DNA of 64,000 nt from Hemileia vastatrix (Eukaryota; Basidiomycota; Pucciniomycetes; Pucciniales; Zaghouaniaceae), in contig JASXTE010000005.1 of NCBI GenBank assembly GCA_030280995.1, positions 21,046,501 to 21,110,500 of the forward strand, read 5' to 3'. Position numbers and translations under genes: made by a program. The notes under the pieces were generated by a model, which was not told the origin of the DNA, did not search any database, and worked only from the letters and a program-made list of their open reading frames with translations. Positions 55,641-64,000 of this stretch are shown here, piece by piece. The stretch's first letter is position 1. Each line of letters begins with the position of its first letter.

Positions 55641-55849
55641 TAAAGATTGATATGGCACTAGTGTTTATTTAAGGATGATATTGAAAGTTTATTATAAAGA
55701 CAGGAAAGGTCAATCTAAATTTATATAATTTTTATTTATTTTAAAGAATGGATTTTATTTATGTTGTGAACAGGTTAGTTTTACAAGTTAAGATTAAAAA
55801 AATATTTAATGGTCAAGAAATGCAAGTATAGGCTTAAAAAAGAATAGAA

Positions 55850-56190
55850 ATGAAAGTCAGGAGTCTCAGGAGCTTTTGAAATTTTTTTGGTAATTTTTAC
55901 TATTTTTCTACAATTTTTATAATTTTATAAAGTATTTTTGATTATTTTTGATTTTTATAATTTACTCAACTTTGATATTTTTTATTAGATGAATAGGGCT
56001 GTGCGGAATATAAAATTTAGTTGGAAACGTAGAGGGAAAGTAGCTCTATCATCACTAATTTTTCTAGATTTTGATTAAGATTTTAAGGTTCTAATTGAGC
56101 CCAGAAGTCCTTACAAGCTCTGTGCAGACTCCAGGATACTCTGGATGAGCTCCAGGATGCTACAGGCAGGGAAAATCAGGAACGTGACCT
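55850..56190. repeat. Dispersed repeat, inverted relative to 46590-46930
   Basis: CAGGAGTCTCAGGAGCTTTT, TAGATGAATAGGGCTGTGC, AGTAGCTCTATCATC and CTCTGGATGAGCTCCAGGAT correspond to the 46590 repeat in reverse. No ORF. Confidence 0.65.
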
Positions 56191-56501
56191 AATTAGGGAG
56201 TATGAATGTTGACCAATCCGCAATTAAATTAATTTTGGATAAAAATAATTATACCACAATTATCTTCCTTCATTATTTTTGCTAATAATCGGGTTATTAG
56301 ATCTTTTACATGTCAAATTTCACCTCTATCAAACATTTTTATCCTCCATTTTTCATAACCACATCTTGGACAACTTTCTGGATATCCCAGGCTTCCTGCC
56401 TTGCTGCGCACTCCCATCCTGTCTATTCATTCTATCTGCTCAGAACCACTCCCCATCTCATCCATTTTTTTCTTCTCCTTTTCATCTTCAAATATCTTAA
56501 C

Positions 56502-57849
56502 ATGCCTTGTTGTGATAGATCTTCTCAAAGGCAGGCTCCCCCAAGTTGTTCAACAAATCCCATTACTCCCTCTTTCCCCCTATCAGCTGAGAAATCAAAG
56601 ACTTTTCAACTAAAAAAAGATGATCATCTCATACTTATTAACTGGCTAAAAATAAAAACTAATTATGATTCTTGTTTTGGTACTGAGATTTCAACTAAAG
56701 TAGGATGGCCCCCTACATCAAAAGTCAATGGCTATCTTCTAATGGCTAATTAATTACAAAATAAGACAATGAGAAGGATTGATATTTTGCATAAATAGAT
56801 GTCTGAGTGTTTCAAGAATTACTGAGCCAAATACAAGAAGGCAAAGACTCTTTCATTTTCTACTGGTTTTGGTATTACTAACATTGATATCAGTAAGGGC
56901 ATAAAATCCATAAATGATAAGCTTGAATCTCTATGTCCATAATTTAAAGATATGGATGCTATTTTTGGAGAGAAAGCTGATTTTAATCCTGAAAGTATGT
57001 TGGATGGTGAAGATGCTATCTCCAAACATGATATTGAAGCAAATATTTTTCATTCTTCTTCTACTCAAGATTTTCTTCATTTGGATTCCACAAATCAAGT
57101 TATCTTTTCAATATATCCTTATGGAAATATAAATAAACCTGATCTAACTCAAGTATATTTGTATTTCTTGTCAAGTTTTTTTATTTTTTTATTTATAAAA
57201 AGGCTAATGAACAAACCCGGGAACCTCAAGCAAGTGAATCTGAAGCTAGCATCAATGATGAAGAGGAAAAAGTTACCTTAAAAAAAGCAAAGACCATCAA
57301 CTACTTTGAATTTCAACAGTCAAAGAAAGAAAAACATAGATAGTTTTTCCCAGCCCTTTTTCTTCCATTGATTATTTTCTGGAGAAACGTGAATCTGGTA
57401 AGTGATAGCAAATTTCTTAATAATTAAGTGGGCTTTTTTTCTTTTTTTAATATTCCTTTTCACTCTAGGTAAATTTGAAGTTGCAAGAGATACTCTCAAC
57501 TTTCAAAAGAAACAATACAAGCTCTCTTTACAAAGGGATGATAGGGCAAAAACTTGAAGGAGAAGAAATTTTAGTTTTTTTAAAGAGGGATGAAAGGGTA
57601 AAAGACTTGGAGGAGAAGAAATTTGAGCTTTCTTCAAAGAGGGGTGAGAGGGCACATGAATTGGAGGAGAAGAAATTTGAGATAAAGAAAGAGGAGAAGG
57701 TTCTTGAGTATAATTTCCTATTGGATCAAATGAAACTCAAGTATCAACTTGAAGAGAATTCAAAAAAGGATGATTTCTTGAGAGAATGTGTTAAAGCTAA
57801 TAAATCTATTGGGGAAGTTAAACGCTTAATGAAAATGTTTGATAACTAG
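56502..57849 (+). pseudogene. SANT/Myb-like transposon protein (B2)
   Basis: From MPCCDRSSQRQAPP through QLKKDDHLILINWL, YDSCFGTEISTKV, SKVNGYLLMAN, a decayed part, KAKTLSFSTGFGITNIDISK, FKDMDAIFGEKADFNPE, DGEDAISKHDIEAN and YPYGNINKPDLTQ. An intron follows (GTATAT...AAAAAG near 57205), then a Lys/Glu linker, a second intron (GTAAGTGATA near 57399 to CACTCTAG near 57468) and the coiled-coil tail with LEEKKFELSSKR units, ending at 57849. It keeps the same exon borders as B1. Stops at 56751, near 56820 and near 56940 disable it. Role as transposase partner is inferred. Confidence 0.7.
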
Positions 57850-58145
57850 TTTTTTTATTTTGTTGAGAAAGTTTTCTTTATAGAATGCATTAAAGCTAAT
57901 AATCAATGCTTGGAATGCACTCCTCACTGAGATGTGAAAAATTTTATTGCAACATTTTAGATTATTTGTTTGTTTGGTAAAAAAAAAATTTATTTCTTTT
58001 TGGTGATAATTTCATATGTACTGACTTCTAAAAGGTCTTGATTCTAGATGATTTTTTTTGAAAAAATTTGAAAAACTCATACATTTTTTTCTTCTTTACA
58101 TTCAAATCATTAAATTTACTTTTCTAAATACAGCTAAGTCAACAA
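57850..58145. other. SANT gene 3' flank
   Basis: AT-rich; contains a second partial GAATGCATTAAAGCTAATAA repeat. No gene seen. Confidence 0.4.
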
Positions 58146-58149
58146 AACT

Positions 58150-58315
58150 CTATATCTGTTTTAAAAAATTGACAATACCCTCCCCTGAATTTTATTGAAG
58201 CAAGGAGTGGGTATCACAAAAATTATTCTAAGTGATCAATTTCACATGTCAGATTTGAAAATTTGGAAATACCCTCCCCTGCATTTTATTGAAGTAAGGG
58301 GTGAAAATCACCAAA
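58150..58315. repeat. Two minisatellite units of the TGCATTTTATTGAAG type
   Basis: Nearly the same two units as in 6455-6640, in the same orientation, between the SANT and TET 3' ends. Confidence 0.85.
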
Positions 58316-58519
58316 ATTGAATATAATTACATAAATTAATATATAAAAAACTAATATATATCCATTTCCCTAGTTTTAAAGTAATGAAAATTCCTCTAGC
58401 CAAAATGTGGATACATCTAGAAACAAATGTTTGGAACTTTCCACAAGTGTAGGCTGAGGAACCTCATGAAACAAATAAATGTTGTCATGATTCACATTTG
58501 TACAACTCAAGGTCGTTGG

Positions 58520-58800
58520 ACCATTACTTTACTTTAGGAATTTAAAATATAAGAGTTTTTTAAAAAAAATTTATGAAAAAATAAAAAATATTTGATGACT
58601 CTACTCATCCCCATAATTTTTTGATCTACATAAAGTTTTTTTAGATTTTTTAAATTTACCTTTTTTTTTACCTTGGTTATTTGGTGGATTAATTTTTGAC
58701 TTATTTTTAATGAATATCTGAAATGTGTGAACTCTTGACAAGATTCTAAGCCAGGTGGAGCTTGGGACATTTGGTGATGGTCTTGAGAAACTTTTTTTAA
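58520..58800 (-). pseudogene. TET/JBP-like dioxygenase, C-terminal remnant (B2)
   Basis: SQDHHQMSQAPPGLESCQEF and SLKISQKLIHQITKV match the end of the A1 protein, including the distal His. The HxD core is absent; upstream sequence runs directly into repeats. The 3' flank (58500-58330) also matches A1. Confidence 0.72.
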
Positions 58801-58934
58801 GTAAAGAATAGATGCCTGTGGAAATAAAATGAGTGACATGATTTTAAGAATGAAACATATATTATCAGACATACCAAGAGAATAGCCTTTAAAAGATCCT
58901 GATCTAAACATGAAATGAATTAAGTGAAATTTAG

Positions 58935-59590
58935 AAAAAAGGCTCAACTTTAAAGGTCAATATCTCAGCAACAACTGAACCAAATTCAAATCCATTTACA
59001 GGAAATGAAAGATAGGCTTCAGAAGAGTCTTCAGCTAAAAGAACATAAGATTTGAATAAACCTACCCCTAATTTTAACTCTGATTTTCAAAATTTCACAA
59101 AAATTTGAAAATTGATGATGAAAATTCCACCAACATGGAGATTTAAGCCTAGATAATCATCAGATAAGAGTTTCAGAAGCCTTGTTCTCTAATTATGTAA
59201 TATAAAAACATAAAATAAATTAAGTAACATTCAGAAAAAAAGGCTCAACTTTTAAGGTCAAATTCTCAGCAACCACTGAACCAAATTTAAACCTTTTTGT
59301 GGGAAATAAAAGATAGGCTTCAGGAGAATCTTCAGTTAAAGGAAATGTTATTTGAATAAACCTAACTATAATTTTTTACATAAAAACATGTAATAAGAAA
59401 TTAAATTGTGAAAAAAAGGCTCAAATTTAAAGGTTAATATCTCAGAGACCACTGAACCAAATTCAAATCTATTTGTGGGAAATGAAAGGTAGTCTTCAGG
59501 AGAATCATCAGTCAAAAGGAAATTAGATTAAAATAAACCTAACCCTAATTCTGAGTCTGATTTTCAAAATTTTACAAAAACTTGAAAAGT
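58935..59590. repeat. TET-region direct repeats, three units
   Basis: Each unit has AAAAGGCTCAAxTTTAAAGG, CTCAGxxACxACTGAACCAA and AAATAAACCTAAC. Starts are near 58940, 59225 and 59410. Confidence 0.85.
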
Positions 59591-59727
59591 GGTAATGGAG
59601 ATGAGAACAAGAAGAGTTTAATAAGTCCACTGTTATCCAGATAAGAGTCATGCATATATTTAAGTATGAAATTTTCATAGAAGGAAAGAGATATTATTTA
59701 GGCATAAAAAAGGAAATGAAACTTACC

Positions 59728-60250
59728 TTAATTGAAAAGTACAAAAAATAGAGTGAGAAGGAATGATGGTGGAATTTGGGGGAAATTGAATATGCAGTAA
59801 GTGAAATGCATAAAGAATGTGCAATGTATGTATTTTAATGACATGGAACCAAAAAAAAGTGAAATAGGGGAAAGGGGGATAATTACCATGCCAAAGAGGA
59901 ATGATGAGTAGGGTGATGGAGCTAAAAAAGAAAGAAAAGAGGGAGAGAAAAAAAGGTTAATTTTACCATAAAAATCAAAAATAACCACTTCCAAAAAAAA
60001 TTTAGATACAAAAAAGAAAAAAAACAGAAAAAAAACAAAAAAATATAATTAGCAATCAAAAAATTGAAAAAATGAATAAAATGACTTACCTGGAGAAATG
60101 AGATGAGAAAATAAATAAACCCAAATTGTTTGAGGGATGTTTGAGGAAAGGAGGAAAGGATAGGAGGGATGAATGAAAAAAAAAGAAACAGTGAAAAATT
60201 ATGTGATTGCAGAAAATATGTAATTTCATGTTAAGCTGGTGAATGAAAGT
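59728..60250 (-). other. TET-gene upstream exons (B2 copy)
   Basis: Two blocks end in donors: FIFSSHFSR before GTAAGTCATTTT (about 60086), and the block with APSPYSSFLFGMVIIP whose end at 59728 precedes GTAAGTTTCATT. The frame is shifted after MVIIP relative to A1. Confidence 0.4.
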
Positions 60251-60369
60251 AAATGAGAAATTTAAAAAAGAAAAATTAAGCATAATTTCAAAATTAAAAT
60301 GAATATGAAAAAAATAAAAACCACAAACCAAGTGAATAAAGCACACAAGCTGAAAATCTGGAGAGTATG

Positions 60370-60840
60370 AAAAAAAATTTAAAGGGTTGCGTTTCAAAAT
60401 GTTGGAGGGTAATTGGCATAATGACAGATTGTATTTTTGTGGAAAGAATTTTTTGTGATTCAAGAAGGGGAGAGATGGTGAAGTTTTGGGATCCTCTTCT
60501 TCATAAAGATCATTGAAAAGACATATAAGCTAAATTGTCTTCCAACCCAGAGTCAGAGTCAGAGCCAGAAGCTAAAAATAAAGTGATAGAATGCATAGCT
60601 GTGTGAAATTTCTTCCTAGTAGAGAGGTGCTTCATTATTGTCATTAGAAGGTTTAGGTGATGAGTGGGAAGTGGGAATTTGCCACCAAATGAGCAGGTGG
60701 GGTGTGTAGATAGAAAATAATGTTATGTGTTTGCCACCAAAGTTAAGTAGCATAGAGTGATGAGATACACAAGTATGGCATCCACAATTATAAGTCATGT
60801 GACCTTCTTTCAAATCAATCATGGATGTGATGAGTTTGGG
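60370..60840 (-). pseudogene. Transposase-like N-terminal piece near the right end of B2
   Basis: In broken frames: KFHTAMHSITLFLASGSDSD followed by SGLEDNLAYMSF, similar in layout to KLHKAMTFMALELLFDSDCN and SDLEEDFVFLS of the A1 transposase. Next is NHKKFFPQKYNLS. A short leader (MIDLKEGHMTYNCG, 60822) precedes. The catalytic domain is missing. Confidence 0.5.
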
Positions 60841-61017
60841 GTCAGGAATAAGGAACAGAAATTGGGCAATAAGAGGCGGGATAATGCATAATTGTGGATT
60901 CCTTATCCACTAGCCCCAGGGCTAGTAGGTAAGAATCTTCTGCAATTAATGTCTTACCCTGGGAAAAAAAATTCCTGATCCCTAATTGCGGATCCCTCAG
61001 CATTGATACACCCTATT

Positions 61018-61560
61018 ATGCATATAAAGCTGTAGACTCAAAATTAGATTAGATAGCTTATCATATTATCATATCACACTATCAGAGTGCCTTATCATAA
61101 TTAACCACAACAATGCATAATAACAATTATTAAATTGTAATACCCTTATAAAAATAACACTTTTATATAAAATTTCATAAATATTATTCCACAACACATT
61201 TACATATACTTATAGGGCTTGATTGTAAAGTCTTAACTTCAGGGACTCAATTATAACACCTGTTAGAAGAAATTTAAACCTCATAAAAATATAAATATTC
61301 AATCATTTAAATAATTTTTATGGTACAACCTTATTGTTGTATTTTATTCATCTAAACAAAAAGAACATAGATTTTACATCTTAAAACTATTATTTTCAAG
61401 TAGTCAACAGGTCTTTCTTTATCAAGTAGACCAATCGGCTTATTCAGTTGTGAGCTCTTATTTTAATTAAAGGGACAGGGTTTTTTTAGGTTTATCCAAC
61501 TCCCTTGGATTCTGCTTACAGCAAGGAAACTTTAAGATTCTTTCAAAAATGTGTTTAAAT
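61018..61560. other. AT-rich spacer, no gene
   Basis: Flank of B2. No reading frame or repeat recognised. Confidence 0.5.
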
Positions 61561-61564
61561 TAGG

Positions 61565-61960
61565 TTTAATGGCTGCTAAGATTTCAAACTTTAAAGTTGA
61601 GCCCTTTTTTCCAAATTTAACTTAATTTATTTCATGTCTTTAAATTTCATAATTAGAGAATAAGGCTTCTGAAACTCTTATCTGATGATTATCTAGGCTT
61701 TTATCTCCCTCTTGTTTGAATTTTCATCATCACTTTTCAAGTTTTTGTGAAATTTTTAAAATCAGAGTCAGAATTAGGGTTAGTTTTATTCAAATATACT
61801 TTCCTTTTAGCTGAAGATACTTATGAAGCCTATCTTTAATTCTCTGTAAACCAATTTGATATTGGTTGAGTGTTTTCTAAGATATTGACCTTGTAAGTTG
61901 ATCCCTTTTTTCCCAATTTCACTTTTATTTATTTCATAATTCATATCATAAGGTTTACAT
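61565..61960. repeat. TET-region direct repeats, plus orientation
   Basis: Two units (AAAGTTGAGCCCTTTTTTCC near 61585 and TAAGTTGATCCCTTTTTTCC near 61895), marking another TET-bearing element copy running rightward. Confidence 0.75.
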
Positions 61961-62101
61961 CATGTCTTTATCCTTCTAGATTCCTCAAAAAGCCTGTCTC
62001 TTTACTTATTATTCTTACCTTTCATCAAGGTGTGTTTTTTTCTTTTTTTAATATTTTCATATGTCTAACCCTTCACTCATTTTGGCTGCTATTATCAAAT
62101 T

Positions 62102-62881
62102 TGTCAGCCAGGCTACTAGACTTACCCGGTAAAATAATTAATTATTTTACTGAGTTGAAGCCATGCCTTTCTTCTTAATAATAATTATTTATTTATTTAC
62201 TTAAGTAGTACTTAAAATTAACTAAGTTAAGTACATTAAGTAGTATAAATAAATAATATAAATAAAATGTCCCTTACAATTTTTACTCCCTAACACCGTG
62301 CTCAAAGGTATATGTCAAAGGGAATAAAATTAATAATAAATTTATAATATAAAAACTTTAAAACAATTATATTACCTCAGTGAGAGATCTGTAATCCTGT
62401 GAAAGTCATATAATTGATTATTTATTGTGTAATAATTGTGACAGTCCAAGGAATTCAAACTTTGTTGCTAATAAATTTGATGCCCTTGTTGACGTACTAA
62501 TTTATTATTTTCTTATGTCATTTATGTACTCCTTTTTCTTGTCATTCTTTTCTCTCACACTCACAGTAGACGGTGTAAATTCCTTATATTTTATTCTCTC
62601 ATATTTTGCCTATAAAAGGCCTCTGATTTTGTGCCTTTCATTCCATTCTTTCTACATATTACAACACAAACTTATATTTTATACTTTATTCACATTAGTA
62701 TTTACAATAGCGTAATTCTAATCAATAGACTATAACAATATTAAAATTCTACCTCTTTTATTTGAGTAAAAAATCACTTAGATTAAGAAATACGTACCAG
62801 TCTTTGAGAGTCCATTTAAAACCTTTAAAATCCTTGAAAAACTCCGTACCAAATCTTCTAGACCAAAAGCGTACCTTGACA
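62102..62881. mobile_element. Solo LTR, 780 bp, TSD AAATT
   Basis: Begins TGTCAGCCAGGCTACTAG and ends GCGTACCTTGACA. AAATT flanks it at 62097-62101 and 62882-62886. A TATA box in GCCTATAAAAGGCC (62609-62622) suits a plus-strand LTR promoter. The 96-codon ORF at 62425-62715 lies inside it and is not taken as a gene. Confidence 0.88.
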
Positions 62882-62886
62882 AAATT

Positions 62887-63210
62887 AGTCAAAATTTAGT
62901 CCAATGAATCATCAAGGTAAAAAAAGAAGTTAAAATTTAGGTAGATAAAAGTAGTATGGGTATTTAAAAATTCATCAAATATTTTTTATTTTTTCATAAA
63001 TATTTAATAAATAAATTTGATATTTGAATTTACTAAATTAAAGTAATGAGCCAACAACTTTGTGTTGTATAAACAGTAATCATTAAAAAAATAAATTATT
63101 TCATGGGGTTTCTCTAGCCAATAGTTGTGGAAAGTCCCAAACTTAGTTTCTAGACCTTTCTGCAATTCAGTTTGAGGAATTTTCATTACTTTAAAATTAG
63201 TGAATTTGAC
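62887..63210 (+). other. TET 3' flank, copy B3
   Basis: AGTATGGGTATT, TCATCAAATATTTTTTATTT, AAAGTAATGxGCC, TTGTGTTGTATAAA and TTTCATGGGGTTTCTCTAGCC match the sequence downstream of TET in B2 and A1. The gene body is deleted. Confidence 0.65.
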
Positions 63211-63249
63211 TTATCTTATTTATTTATTTATTAATTTATTTAATCATAT

Positions 63250-63325
63250 TAGATTTTGGTGATTAAAACCCCTTACTTCAACAAAATTCAGGGGAAGGTA
63301 TTTCCGAATTTCTCAAACAGATGTA
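63250..63325. repeat. One minisatellite unit
   Basis: GGTGATTAAAACCCCTTACT, then TCAACAAAATTCAGGGGAAG and GTATTTCCGAATTT. Orientation as at 11130-11640. Confidence 0.75.
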
Positions 63326-63399
63326 GAAATTGTTTGACTTTGCTTTATTTAGAAATGAAAATTGGAGGTAATTTAATTAAATTATGTTGGTGATGAGGA

Positions 63400-64000
63400 T
63401 TTTTGCACAGGTTTCAGCATTATTTTACCATCTGAAATTCTAAAAGTGAAATATTTTAAAGTTCAGTAAGTACAAATGGTGTTATAAGAGTCTCACAATA
63501 TAACTATTTTTGATAAGATTAAAAGTAACTGTTAATTTGGAAACCAAAAGTATTATATCTATTTCCTCATATAGAATACACATGACATTGACCTTTTTTG
63601 AATCAGTAGTAATTCCACTCTACAAATCATAATCATTAATACTAAAGCTAGTAGAATTGGAAGCAAAAGGAGCCTATTTATATTTTTTTGATAGCCTTTG
63701 AATCACTCATTCATTTTCTTAGGATTGATGTCAATTCTCCCCTTTTATTTCTTCTTTAATTCATTTACCATCAACAAGAAGTTATTGACCTTTGATGATG
63801 GTGAAAATCTTATTCAAGTGGACTTCTCACATCCAAAAAATGTATCATAAGTTGATTTATTTTTAAGTAAGTTGATAATGATGAGATAATCTTCCTTTGT
63901 TAGCTGTCCAGACTTTGATTTCTCAGTTGAGGGGCTTGCATTATGGGAAGACCTTTGTGATGAAGCTTTTTTGATTTGCCTTTTGAGTGTTTGACTTTCT
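63400..64000 (-). pseudogene. SANT/Myb-like transposon protein, N-terminal part (B3), cut by window edge
   Basis: From the right edge: KASSQRSSHNASPSTEKSKS, QLTKEDYLIIINLLKNK, YDTFFGCEKST, a stop (TGA), then SSKVNNFLLMVNELKKK, a stop, and RIDINPKKMN. These match B1 and B2 in order. The start codon lies outside. Same convergent layout with a TET 3' flank as in the other type B copies. Confidence 0.65.

Larger units (their letters stand above)
56195..61014. mobile_element. TIR transposon type B, whole copy (B2), 4.8 kb
   Basis: Left end AGGGAGTATGAATGTTGACC at 56195 after ATT (56192-56194); right end TTGATACACCCT at 61014 before ATT (61015-61017). Contents: SANT-like gene (+), minisatellite, TET-like gene (-) and a transposase N-terminal piece (-) close to the right end. 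Both ends match the MITE at 52031-52482. All genes are damaged. Confidence 0.75.

Noticed and set aside
62425..62715. 96-codon ORF
   Set aside because: Lies wholly inside a solo LTR across its TATA box; no conservation visible.
1..64000. tRNA, rRNA or organelle sequence
   Set aside because: None recognised by eye; a covariance-model scan would be needed to exclude small RNA genes.

Overview
The window looks like a transposon graveyard from a eukaryotic nuclear genome, most plausibly a basidiomycete and probably a rust fungus (Pucciniales). This is inference: the DNA is AT-rich, genes have short introns (55-110 nt) with GTAAGT-type donors, Ty3/Gypsy, Ty1/Copia, LINE and PIF/Harbinger-like elements are packed in nested layers, and TET/JBP-like dioxygenase and SANT-like transposon genes resemble families I associate with rusts. 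No tRNA, rRNA or CRISPR was seen. Alignments were done by eye; no search was run.

Layout. 1-10954: decayed Ty3/Gypsy element on the minus strand with a long LTR (5042-10954). A 3.7-kb TIR element (A1, 5482-9210, TSD ATT) sits inside that LTR and carries a Harbinger-type transposase (+) and a TET/JBP-like gene (-). 10955-13604: part of a second TIR type (B), with the TET 3' flank, a G-run minisatellite and a SANT-like gene, inserted at the end of a decayed Copia element (13609-17933). 18662-28430: plus-strand LINE, broken by a solo LTR (21029-21377) and by a second complete TET-bearing TIR element (A3, 22786-26490, TSD ATT). 28555-43000: a three-layer nest in which a minus-strand LINE contains a Copia element (28736-42750, TSD TGTAC), which contains a very young chromodomain Gypsy element (32990-41495, TSD CAACT). 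43000-48210: the only stretch that looks host-genic, with a four-exon gene (44682-46267), a MITE and a Zn2Cys6-type gene (47538). 49200-52900: a second, decayed zinc-cluster gene and Gypsy remnants. 52898-64000: further type A and B TIR element copies with transposase, TET and SANT pieces and two more solo LTRs with perfect TSDs.

The two most unusual things are these. First, a recurring TIR transposon family pairs a Harbinger-type transposase or a SANT-like protein with a convergent TET/JBP-like dioxygenase, a putative 5-methylcytosine oxidase. Second, the young chromovirus appears to use self-primed reverse transcription and a -1 frameshift site, and carries an antisense, intron-containing GAL4-type zinc-cluster gene with its own TATA box next to the 3' LTR.

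Many element genes are broken by stops that look like C-to-T changes (CGA to TGA, CAA to TAA). The two chromovirus LTRs differ at three sites, two of them CpG transitions. Both fit methylation-linked decay, which makes transposon-borne TET-like enzymes worth attention.
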